A DNA stretch of 7,899 bases, from contig JAQBNV010000068.1 in assembly GCA_028288395.1 (NCBI GenBank), positions 1-7,899 of the forward strand, written 5' to 3'. Below the pieces are notes generated by a model, which saw only the letters and a program-made list of their open reading frames with translations, ran no database searches and was not told where the DNA came from. A program made the position numbers and the translations under genes. Position 1 is the first letter of the stretch. Each line of letters opens with the position of its first letter. Of this stretch, positions 1 through 6,320 are shown in pieces. Origin of the DNA: Adhaeribacter sp. (GTDB lineage Bacteria; Bacteroidota; Bacteroidia; Cytophagales; Hymenobacteraceae).

Positions 1-471
1 TTTGCGCGGCTTCAGGGCAAAGCGGCCATGGATTCTACTTTTACCATTCAATTCTCTGATGGCAGGGTGTATCCGCATGCCGGTAAAATCCAGGCCATCG
101 ACCGGGCAATCAACCGCCAGACCGGTACCATCAGGGTGCGGGTAAGTTTCCCGAACGCCGAACGCACTTTAATACCCGGCATGACGGTGGTGCTGCGCGT
201 GCGCAACGAAGATATCGGCCGCCAGCTGGTAATTCCGCATAAAGCCATAACCGAGCAAATGGGTGAATATTACGCTTATGTAATCAGCGGCGATTCGGTG
301 TTGCAGAATAAATTAAGCCTGGGTACCCGGGTAGCGGATAAAATAGTGGTACGCGAAGGACTAACCGCCGGCGATAAAATTGTGGTGGAAGGCACGCAAA
401 AACTCCGGCCGGGTTCCAAAGTAACGCTGGATGCACCTCAGCCTGCTGCCGGGTCAGCGGCTGGCAGATAG
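1..471 (+). CDS. RND efflux periplasmic adaptor subunit, C-terminal part (5' end outside window)
   Basis: This is the last 156 residues of a membrane-fusion (AcrA/MexA/HlyD-like) adaptor that joins an inner-membrane RND pump to an outer-membrane TolC channel in the periplasm. The reading frame is open from base 1 and ends with TAG at 469-471. An in-frame ATG at 28 is internal, because coding sequence continues upstream of it. The visible part covers the beta-barrel domain (IDRAINRQTGTIRVRVSFPN, then LIPGM and VVLRV, typical of the family) and the membrane-proximal domain (VIPHKAI, then VREGLTAGDKIVVEG and KLRPGSKV). The tail is Ala/Pro/Gly-rich. The signal sequence, the coiled-coil hairpin and the lipoyl half-motifs lie outside the window; the family is usually about 350-400 residues. 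The downstream RND permease on the same strand is its expected partner. The family call is firm; substrate is unknown. Confidence 0.93.
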   Translation, partial: FARLQGKAAMDSTFTIQFSDGRVYPHAGKIQAIDRAINRQTGTIRVRVSFPNAERTLIPGMTVVLRVRNEDIGRQLVIPHKAITEQMGEYYAYVISGDSVLQNKLSLGTRVADKIVVREGLTAGDKIVVEGTQKLRPGSKVTLDAPQPAAGSAAGR

Positions 472-476
472 GTTTT

Positions 477-536
477 AGTTGTTAGCAATTAGCTGTTAGT
501 GATTAGTTGTTAGTGATTAGTAGCTTGTTAGTGATG
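477..536. repeat. Degenerate tandem 14-bp repeat between adaptor and permease genes
   Basis: Starting 5 bp after the adaptor stop codon, a unit close to AGYTGTTAGYRATT occurs head to tail at 477-490, 491-504 and 505-518. A fourth, slightly altered copy (AGCTTGTTAGTGATG) lies at 522-536 after a 3-bp insertion. The second and third copies differ at one base. The array is too short and has no spacers, so it is not a CRISPR. It may be slippage-prone intergenic DNA of a kind common in A/T-rich Bacteroidota intergenes. No function is claimed. Confidence 0.75.
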
Positions 537-565
537 AGCTGTTTTAGGAAATAGCTAATATCCGG

Positions 566-587
566 GCAGATATATTTTAATATCTGC
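566..587. other. 8-bp inverted repeat (hairpin) in adaptor-permease spacer
   Basis: GCAGATAT (566-573) and ATATCTGC (580-587) are perfect complements separated by six bases. There is no following T run, so it is not a standard intrinsic terminator. It could be an mRNA processing or stability hairpin, or a DNA-binding site, in the unusually long spacer between two genes whose products act together. Its role is unknown. Confidence 0.45.
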
Positions 588-708
588 TGGCGTGTAAAGC
601 AGCCATCAAGAAAGTGCATCGCTTTAAAATATTAATAAAAGGTTGGTAAGGTTCTGATAAAAACTATCAATCAACTCTTAACCAACAATTTTTAACATTT
701 AAACCCAT

Positions 709-3700
709 ATGATATCAGAAGTATTTATAAGAAGGCCGGTTACCGCCATTGTTATCTCGCTGGTAATTATGCTGGTGGGTACACTGGCCATTTTAAACCT
801 GCCCGTTAGCCAATATCCCAATATTACACCGCCGGTGGTTTCCATTAACGGTAATTTTATTGGCGCCGATGCCCAAACGGTGGAACAGACCGTGGCGACG
901 CCCGTGGAAACCCAAGTAAACGGTACGCCCGGCATGACCTATTTATCATCGAACAGTACCAGCACCGGTCAGATGTCGATGAACGTAAACTTTGAAGTAG
1001 GCACCGATGTAGACATTGCCACCCTGGATGTGCAGAACCGGGTAAGTATTGCGGAACCCCGCCTGCCCGAAGAGGTACGCCGCCTGGGTTTGACAGTCCG
1101 GAAACGGAACCCTACCATTATGATGGTGGTAACCTTTTATTCGCCCAATGGCACCCATGATATTAAATTCCTGGATAACTACACCAATATTTACATCCGC
1201 GACGCTATTTTGCGGGTGCCGGGCGTAGGCGATATCAATACCGTTGGCGAAGAGTTTAGCATGCGGGTCTGGTTACGGCCCGATAAGCTGGCCCAGATGG
1301 GGGTGGCACCCACCGAAGTGGCGGCGGCCCTGCGGGAGCAAAACGTGCAGGTGGCCGCCGGTTCGGTAGGCGGAGCGCCGCAGTTTAAAACCCAGGCTTT
1401 CGAATACCCGCTTACGGTAAACGGCAAACTATCCGGCCAGGAAGAATTCGAAAATATTGTGGTCCGGACGCGGCCCGAAGATGGCTCACTAGTTTACTTA
1501 CGCGATGTGGCCCGGGTAGAATTGGGCAGCTTTAATTATACCCGTCAGGCCTTTGTTAACGGCCAGCCCGCTACCTTTTTGCTCGTGTACCAGTCGCCGG
1601 GCAGCAACGCCATCGAAACCGCCGACGGCGTGTATGCCGCCCTGGCTAACCTGAAGAAAACTTTCCCGAATGATATGGATTACAAAGTATCGTTTGAGTC
1701 CGTTTCGGTGGTGCAGGTGTCTATCGATGAGGTAATAAAAACCTTGGCAGAAGCCCTGATCCTGGTAATCCTGGTGGTGTTTCTGTTCCTGCAAAACTGG
1801 CGGGCCACGCTTATTCCTATTCTGGCCATTCCGGTTTCGATTGTGGGTACCTTTATATTTTTCATCCCCTTAGAATTTACCATTAATACCCTAACCTTAT
1901 TCGGGTTTGTACTGGCCATTGGTATTGTGGTAGATGATGCCATTGTGGTGGTAGAAGCGGTACAGCATTATATTGATCATGAAGGCTTGTCGGCAAAAGA
2001 AGCGACCCGCAAAGCCATGAAAGATATTACCGGCCCCGTTATTGCCATTGCGCTTATTCTGGCGGCGGTATTTATTCCGGTAGGTTTTATTCCGGGTATT
2101 GTGGGGCGGTTGTACCAGCAGTTTGCCATTACCATTGCTATTTCGGTAATGATATCGGCATTCGTGGCCCTTACCCTGACGCCCGCGCTGTGCTCGATTA
2201 TGTTAAAGCCGATGAAGCTCGATGAGAACTCGCGAGGCCTGAACAAGTTCTTTTATAAATTCAACGGCTGGTTTGCCCGCGTTACCCATTCTTATTCCAA
2301 CGGCGTACGCCGGAGCATCAAAGCGGCCCCGCTGGTATTTATTCTGCTGGCTTGTATTTATGTCGGCACGGTCGGGTTATTCCAGATGAAGCCGACCGGT
2401 TTTATCCCGACCGAAGACGAAGGCCGTTTGTTTGTGACCTTTGAATTACCGCAGGCCGCTTCGAGTACCCGCACGGTAGCCGTGCTAAAACAGATTTCGG
2501 AAGAATTGCGCACCACGCCGGGCATTAATAATTACTCGGCCATTGCGGGGCTTAATATTCTTAACTTCTCTATCAAGTCTAACAGCGGTACCATCTTTGT
2601 GCAGCTGAAGCCCTGGGCAGAACGGAAAGAGGCGGCCCAGCAGCTGGCCGGTCTTATTCCGGCCCTACAGCAACGGTTTGCCAAAATAAAAGATGCCAAT
2701 ATTGTGGTGGTGCCGCCGCCGGCTATTCCGGGTTTGGGTGCTACCGGCGGTTTTAGTTTTATGCTGCAGCAACGCGAAACCGCCGACGATATTAAAGCTT
2801 TTGAAGGCGTAGTAACCAACTTCCTGGCGGAGGTCCGGAAACGACCCGAAATATCCGGGGCTTTCTCTTTCTTTACGGCCCGTACCCCCGGTTACCAACT
2901 GGAAGTGGATCGTGAGAAAGTAAAGAAGCTGGGGGTTTCCCTGACCGATGTTTTCTCGACCATGAGTACCTATATGGGAAGCCAGTATATCAATGACTTT
3001 ACCATGTACGGCCGTAATTTCCGGGTGGTGGCCCAGGCCGATACGGCTTTCCGGGATAATATTCAGGATCTGCAGCAATATTATGTGCTGAACCGCCAGG
3101 GCCAGCAGGTGCCTTTAAGCGCTTTGGTATCGCATAAAATAATCGAAAGTGCCCCGGTGGTCTCGCATTATAACCTGTTCCGGTCTACGGAAATTAACGG
3201 GAATGCGGCGCCGGGTTACAGTTCGGGCCAGGCCATTCAGGCCCTGGAAGAGGTGGCGGCGCAGGTACTGCCAGCCGGTTACGGTTACGAATTTTCGGGG
3301 TTAAGCCGCGAAGAATTATCGTCAGGCAATAGTACCATTTATATATTTGCTTTATCTATTACGCTGGTATTCCTGTTGCTGGCCGCCCTTTACGAAAGCT
3401 GGTCGGTACCGTTCTCGGTGCTGCTGGCGGTACCGCTGGGGGCCTTTGGGGCCATTGTTGCGCTAATATTTTTGCCCAAGCTATCGAATAACGTGTACGC
3501 GCAGATTGGCCTGATTACCCTGATTGGGCTGGCGGCTAAAAATGCTATTCTGATTGTGGAGTTCGCCAAAGAACGCGTCGACCACGGGGTAGAAATATTG
3601 GCTGCTACCATCGAAGCTGTAAAACTGCGTTTGCGCCCGATTATCATGACTTCGCTGGCCTTTATCCTGGGCGTGTTGCCGTTGGCATTCTCGTCGGGTG

Positions 3701-3900
3701 CCGGGGCGGTTGCGCGCCAGACCATCGGCTGGACGGTAGTGGGAGGGATGCTATCGGCTACGTTCCTGGCTTTGTTTGCCGTACCGGTTTTATTTATTGT
3801 CATTACCCGCTATGCCTACGGTAAAAAGAAACTGCAGGAATTACAGGCGTTGTATCCGAAAGTAGACTATGACCACGACGGCGAAGGTTTTGCCCATTAA
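709..3900 (+). CDS. RND (HAE1/AcrB-type) multidrug efflux permease
   Basis: This is a 1063-residue inner-membrane pump that exports hydrophobic or amphiphilic compounds from the periplasm using the proton gradient, working as a trimer with an adaptor and a TolC channel (AcrB is 1049 residues). The start MISEVFIRRPVTA is typical. There are twelve predicted membrane segments: TM1 at about 10-28, TM2-6 at about 340-498, TM7 at about 541-558, and TM8-12 at about 875-1034. Two large periplasmic porter/docking regions lie between TM1-2 and TM7-8. Proton-relay residues are all present: Asp409-Asp410 in TM4 (AcrB D407/D408), Lys944 in TM10 (K940), and Arg974 and Thr981 at TM11 (R971/T978). GFIPTEDEG follows TM7 as in AcrB. 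The DD/K pattern favours a drug-type HAE1 pump over a metal HME pump. The adaptor gene lies 237 bp upstream and a terminator follows at once. No strong Shine-Dalgarno is visible. The actual substrate cannot be read from sequence. Confidence 0.97.
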   Translation: MISEVFIRRPVTAIVISLVIMLVGTLAILNLPVSQYPNITPPVVSINGNFIGADAQTVEQTVATPVETQVNGTPGMTYLSSNSTSTGQMSMNVNFEVGTDVDIATLDVQNRVSIAEPRLPEEVRRLGLTVRKRNPTIMMVVTFYSPNGTHDIKFLDNYTNIYIRDAILRVPGVGDINTVGEEFSMRVWLRPDKLAQMGVAPTEVAAALREQNVQVAAGSVGGAPQFKTQAFEYPLTVNGKLSGQEEFENIVVRTRPEDGSLVYLRDVARVELGSFNYTRQAFVNGQPATFLLVYQSPGSNAIETADGVYAALANLKKTFPNDMDYKVSFESVSVVQVSIDEVIKTLAEALILVILVVFLFLQNWRATLIPILAIPVSIVGTFIFFIPLEFTINTLTLFGFVLAIGIVVDDAIVVVEAVQHYIDHEGLSAKEATRKAMKDITGPVIAIALILAAVFIPVGFIPGIVGRLYQQFAITIAISVMISAFVALTLTPALCSIMLKPMKLDENSRGLNKFFYKFNGWFARVTHSYSNGVRRSIKAAPLVFILLACIYVGTVGLFQMKPTGFIPTEDEGRLFVTFELPQAASSTRTVAVLKQISEELRTTPGINNYSAIAGLNILNFSIKSNSGTIFVQLKPWAERKEAAQQLAGLIPALQQRFAKIKDANIVVVPPPAIPGLGATGGFSFMLQQRETADDIKAFEGVVTNFLAEVRKRPEISGAFSFFTARTPGYQLEVDREKVKKLGVSLTDVFSTMSTYMGSQYINDFTMYGRNFRVVAQADTAFRDNIQDLQQYYVLNRQGQQVPLSALVSHKIIESAPVVSHYNLFRSTEINGNAAPGYSSGQAIQALEEVAAQVLPAGYGYEFSGLSREELSSGNSTIYIFALSITLVFLLLAALYESWSVPFSVLLAVPLGAFGAIVALIFLPKLSNNVYAQIGLITLIGLAAKNAILIVEFAKERVDHGVEILAATIEAVKLRLRPIIMTSLAFILGVLPLAFSSGAGAVARQTIGWTVVGGMLSATFLALFAVPVLFIVITRYAYGKKKLQELQALYPKVDYDHDGEGFAH

Positions 3901-3920
3901 AATACAAGCGTACTCTAATC

Positions 3921-3963
3921 AAAAAGAAAAGCCGCAGCCAATTTGGCCGCGGCTTTTCTTTTT
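3921..3963. terminator. Perfect 15-bp-stem intrinsic terminator, probably bidirectional
   Basis: The arms at 3921-3935 and 3949-3963 are perfectly complementary: an A-rich base, then GCCGC on the left; GCGGC, then a T-rich run on the right. The 13-base loop can itself pair further (GCCA with TGGC). The T-rich tail ends the permease transcript 20 bp after its stop codon. Because the A-rich side gives a T run when read on the other strand, it may also stop minus-strand transcription arriving from the gene at 4241-4696. Confidence 0.93.
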
Positions 3964-4240
3964 ATAGTCGGGTTGAATTAAATTATACCATTTCACATTT
4001 ACAACCTGCCGTAAAGCTGACCTGAAAAGTGAAGCAAACCCGGTAGGTTTTGAAACCTACCGGGTTTAAGTTACATGCAGTATGGCACCTTGTTCATGCG
4101 ATTTGGTATAAAATATACCTTGGGGTTTATTAAGGCCAGATAACGCACACGGCAAAATTTACGAAAGCACAACTCTAAAGTAATATTAGTATAAATCAAA
4201 AATTAGGCTTTATCTGGAACAGACAGAATAATTACTATAA
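3964..4240. other. Intergenic region between convergent genes, no gene seen
   Basis: About 280 bp lie between the permease terminator and the stop codon of the minus-strand lipoprotein gene. The region contains the 32-bp palindrome at 4036-4067 and a small inverted repeat (GGTATA-AAA-TATACC at 4105-4119). No open frame of convincing length or composition is visible on either strand. The lipoprotein gene has no other obvious terminator, so its transcript may end at one of these hairpins. Confidence 0.6.
4036..4067. repeat. 32-bp near-perfect palindrome (REP-like candidate)
   Basis: AAACCCGGTAGGTTT (4036-4050) is followed by TG and then its exact complement AAACCTACCGGGTTT (4053-4067). It sits between two convergently transcribed genes and lacks a long T run. 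Its length, symmetry and location resemble the dispersed palindromic elements found between genes in many Bacteroidota genomes. Whether it is repeated elsewhere cannot be seen in this window. It could also act as a terminator for the minus-strand gene. Confidence 0.7.
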
Positions 4241-4696
4241 TTAATTTTTAACCTGTACGGGCATGTCTTCCAGTTGGGCGTAACCCAGCTTCCAGGTGCC
4301 ATCCGTACCCTTTTTCCAGAGCAGTAAAAAATTGCCTTCGCCAAACGCGTGCGGCTGATCCGGACCTTCGGGCAATACATCTACTGAAAACGTGCCGCCT
4401 TCGTAAGCCATCTGGTTATCGGCTCCCGAACTTACCACATTGGTTTTTAAATCCGTAATAGTGCCGATGGTGGCTTTTATCCACTTATCTGTCACCTCTG
4501 ATTTGCCATTAAAATGCGCCTCGCCCTGCAGAAAATGGACATCTTCAGCCAGTAAGGAGATTAACTTTTCGGAATCTTTATTGTTCCAGGCCCCAATAAA
4601 TTGCTGATTGAGTTCCTGTACATTTACTTTTTCCTCAGTTTTGGCGCAACCGGTAAAAAGAACAGCAATGACTATACAATAGATAAATGATTTCAT
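4241..4696 (-). CDS. Small lipoprotein with SnoaL/DUF4440-like (NTF2-fold) domain
   Basis: This 151-residue protein has a lipoprotein signal: a Lys near the N-terminus, a hydrophobic stretch at about 4-14, and the lipobox-like FTGC with Cys17 as the probable lipidated residue. It is therefore expected to be membrane-anchored and outside the cytoplasm. The rest, about 25-148, fits the NTF2-like DUF4440/SnoaL pattern: an initial helix NQQFIGAWNNKDSEKLISLL, then AEDVHFL, a G(K/R)-type turn (FNGKSEV), beta strands, and a closing WKKGTDGTWKLGYAQ strand pair. Proteins of this fold bind small molecules or act as enzymes, but no catalytic residues can be assigned. ATG at 4694-4696 is the only start that keeps the signal sequence intact. 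A weak -7-like element (TACATTTA on the minus strand, 4727-4734) lies just upstream. It is convergent to the permease and has no evident functional link to it. Confidence 0.85.
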   Translation of the reverse strand: MKSFIYCIVIAVLFTGCAKTEEKVNVQELNQQFIGAWNNKDSEKLISLLAEDVHFLQGEAHFNGKSEVTDKWIKATIGTITDLKTNVVSSGADNQMAYEGGTFSVDVLPEGPDQPHAFGEGNFLLLWKKGTDGTWKLGYAQLEDMPVQVKN

Positions 4697-4772
4697 AAAA
4701 CAGATTATTTGATATTTTTGAAGGTATAAATGTATATATTAATTTTAGGATTATAAATAATTAAGTTATTAA

Positions 4773-4800
4773 AAAACCCAAGCCGGAAGGCTCGGGTTTT
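4773..4800 (-). terminator. Intrinsic terminator of the glycine-zipper gene
   Basis: On the minus strand the sequence forms AAAACCC-G-AGCC, a TTCC loop, then GGCT-T-GGGTTTT. This is a 12-bp stem with one G-T pair, followed by a run of six T (4771-4776 region). It starts 27 bp after the stop codon of the gene at 4828-5355. The A-rich left side makes it weakly symmetrical, but nothing on the plus strand needs it. Confidence 0.88.
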
Positions 4801-4827
4801 AAATATTTAAAGAATCTAATAATCGTA

Positions 4828-5355
4828 CTACCAGCTTTTCCGGCGGTATTCCGAAGAGTAATATGGCTTAGAGGTATCGCCATAGTGGGCATTGGGCAAG
4901 TAGCCGGTAGCAAATATTTGGTTAGTATTGCTATTGGTATTAAATCCATGAGCAGGTACCTGGTTCCGGTTGTTTACGGCTATTCCTTCTCTGGCCGAAG
5001 CGTTGGATTTTTTAGCAGCTACAGCTTCGCGGTTGGCGGCAGACCGGTTAGCAGCAGCAGCACGTTCGGCTGCCGCACGATTGGCCGCAGCTACTTGGGC
5101 GGCTTCTTTATTTTTATTGTCTTTGTGCTTGCCAATGGCATACCCGGTAGCACCGCCTACCACGCCGCCTATCACCCCACCGGCTACCCGGTTCCGTTTG
5201 TGAATAATTGCCCCGGCGGCCGCACCAGTACCGGCGCCAATTACCGTGCCTTTAGCCTGCGGGCTCCAGCGGCTTTTTTCTTGTGCCTGAACAGAACTAC
5301 TGATGGTGATAGTTATTAATAAAACCAGGCTGAGAATTAAACTGACCTTTTTCAT
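4828..5355 (-). CDS. Exported glycine-zipper protein with Ala-rich linker, function unknown
   Basis: This 175-residue protein begins with a signal peptide, MKK plus a hydrophobic core at 4-18. The likely signal peptidase I site is after VQA (residue 24), leaving Gln25 at the new N-terminus. Residues 36-75 form two glycine-zipper hairpins: GTVIGAGTGAAAGAII, a basic turn HKRNR, then GGVIGGVVGGATGYAIG. Such repeats insert in or pack against the outer membrane in YMGG/SlyB/OmpA-like Gly-zipper proteins. Residues about 85-115 are an Ala/Arg/Asn-rich stretch (AANRAAAERAAAANRSAANR) that is probably helical. The C-terminus is Asn/Tyr-rich and polar, ending RRKSW. The ATG at 5353-5355 sits behind A/T-rich DNA without a Shine-Dalgarno. 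It has its own terminator and is likely monocistronic. An envelope-associated role is an inference from the family; no partner is visible. Confidence 0.85.
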   Translation of the reverse strand: MKKVSLILSLVLLITITISSSVQAQEKSRWSPQAKGTVIGAGTGAAAGAIIHKRNRVAGGVIGGVVGGATGYAIGKHKDNKNKEAAQVAAANRAAAERAAAANRSAANREAVAAKKSNASAREGIAVNNRNQVPAHGFNTNSNTNQIFATGYLPNAHYGDTSKPYYSSEYRRKSW

Positions 5356-5660
5356 AGTAAAATCTTTATAGTTGAAAAAATATATTTCAAATTCTGGTAA
5401 GCATTTCCAAACACCATGCCATAAATATTCAAGTTATAAAATACAGGTTCAGATAGTTTATTTATTCTTGTATTATTTAAAGTAAATCTTGGTTTGGTTT
5501 TAATTAATTTATTTTATAAAGATTTAAGCTCAATTAGGTTTAAATATAAAAATGTTTATGAAAATAATACTTTCTTAAACCGGCGAATAGTCGGTACGCT
5601 TTTATTATTTGGCTTTGCTTTTTCTGATAATGAGAAATATTTAAGCTAAAGGGGTTGATT
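5356..5660. other. A/T-rich intergenic DNA, no gene seen
   Basis: About 300 bp upstream of the minus-strand glycine-zipper gene are rich in A and T, with frequent stops in all frames. The promoter of that gene must lie here, but no TAnnTTTG-type box is convincing on the minus strand. A short inverted repeat (TTGAAA at 5372-5377, TTTCAA at 5385-5390) precedes the start codon and is too weak to call. Confidence 0.5.
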
Positions 5661-5734
5661 TCCGGAAGATGACCAAGGCGGAGCGGCAAGCATATTTGGC
5701 GGAGATGCGTGCATCAGTGGCGGCCGACCGGTAA
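5645..5734 (+). pseudogene. Short coding-like remnant, unrecognised
   Basis: A G/C-richer island inside A/T-rich DNA encodes AKGVDFRKMTKAERQAYLAE and nine further residues before TAA at 5732-5734; an ATG lies at 5669. The peptide is charged and helix-like (KMTKAERQAYLAEM). It vaguely recalls C-terminal segments of Rpn/PD-(D/E)XK transposase-like proteins, but this is too short to identify. It could be a relic of a longer gene, a tiny ORF of 21 codons, or chance. Composition is the main support. Confidence 0.25.
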
Positions 5735-5762
5735 TAAATTCTAAATCAATTAAGGATTATAA

Positions 5763-6089
5763 GCCCGGGCGGCTGTAATCGAAAGCTATGACTTCCCCCT
5801 GCTCACCAAAACTTACACCAGGGTTAGTCGCTAATAACTAGTCCGTGTCCCAAGGGAATTGCTGGCTTGCATTGCGGCGTATAAATTTTATTTAAAAGAC
5901 TTAGGAACGATAAAAATGCCCGCACCCAATAAGTTGCTTACCAGCGGCGAACTGGCGTTCTGGAACCCCGAAAGCAGCTCCCGATGTACTCAACTAGCTA
6001 CTATTCTTAATATATGCCCAGCAATAAATAAAGGCCTGGTACCTAAATGTATAACCCAGTCAAAAGTTGCTTTTAGACCCAGGCAGTAA
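5763..6089 (+). pseudogene. Possible decayed ORF, unrecognised
   Basis: One frame reads ARAAVIESYDFPLLTKTYTR-VSR, then two adjacent stops (TAA TAA, 5832-5837), then continues in the same frame from about 5838 as LVRVPRELLACIAAYKFYLK and on through DLGTIKMPAPNKLLTSGELAFWNPES to a TAA at 6087-6089. The stretch up to about 5970 has protein-like composition and higher G/C than its surroundings; after that it loses this character. There is no good start codon (only TTG at 5859). I do not recognise the family. It is best viewed as a gene remnant or a spurious frame. Confidence 0.3.
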
Positions 6090-6254
6090 TTTTTGCTTCA
6101 GGAGCTGTTTTCTGTCATTCATCCTGAAAAATCCTCGGTTGACCGATTATCTTTTTGGATTGCCATCCGGCAGTGACACCTTTGCATAAGTTATAAGGTG
6201 CACCAGAAAACACTACTTTACTTTTGTTTTTCACGATGTAAAAGACAGGTAAAA

Positions 6255-6262
6255 TAATTTTG
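6255..6262 (+). promoter_or_regulatory. Candidate Bacteroidota -7 promoter box (TAATTTTG) for the tetR-tolC operon
   Basis: TAATTTTG matches the Bacteroidota sigma-ABfr -7 pattern TAnnTTTG exactly. A transcription start about 7 bp downstream, near 6269, would fall at the edge of the GGAAAC-type operator. A TTTG at 6223-6226 could be a -33 element, but its spacing to the -7 box is longer than usual, so the upstream element is uncertain. Confidence 0.5.
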
Positions 6263-6265
6263 TCT

Positions 6266-6296
6266 GGAAACTAAGGAAACAAAAAAGTTTCCTTAG
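6266..6296. promoter_or_regulatory. Candidate TetR operator: three GGAAAC half-sites with a 10-bp inverted repeat
   Basis: CTAAGGAAAC (6271-6280) and GTTTCCTTAG (6287-6296) are perfect complements around AAAAAA. A further GGAAAC copy at 6266-6271 lies directly next to them, giving two direct and one inverted half-site. The element sits immediately after the predicted -7 box and about 25 bp before the tetR start. That is where autoregulating TetR-family repressors usually bind. As RNA it would form only a short hairpin without a T tail, so an operator is preferred over a terminator. Confidence 0.6.
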
Positions 6297-6320
6297 ATCT
6301 ATATTAAATATAATTAAGTC

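Noticed and set aside
477..536. Possible CRISPR or telomere-like array
   Set aside because: Units are only 14 bp, adjoining, degenerate and without spacers.
2665..3078. Long minus-strand open frames inside the permease gene (also 3390-3803 and others)
   Set aside because: They are shadows of a well-conserved 1063-codon gene and show no family features.
4105..4119. GGTATA-AAA-TATACC inverted repeat
   Set aside because: Six A/T-rich pairs with a 3-base loop in A/T-rich DNA; no positional support for a promoter or operator.
4885..5319. A 144-codon plus-strand open frame
   Set aside because: It is antisense to the glycine-zipper gene, which has a signal peptide, motif and terminator; the Gly/Ser-rich look comes from the repetitive codons on the other strand.
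6097..6128. 7-bp inverted repeat TTCAGGA/TCCTGAA with an 18-base loop
   Set aside because: Short arms and a long loop; expected by chance at this scale and no T run follows.
5356..6320. tRNA, small RNA or insertion-sequence ends in the long gap
   Set aside because: No cloverleaf, no paired terminal inverted repeats with target duplications, and no transposase signature could be made out by eye.
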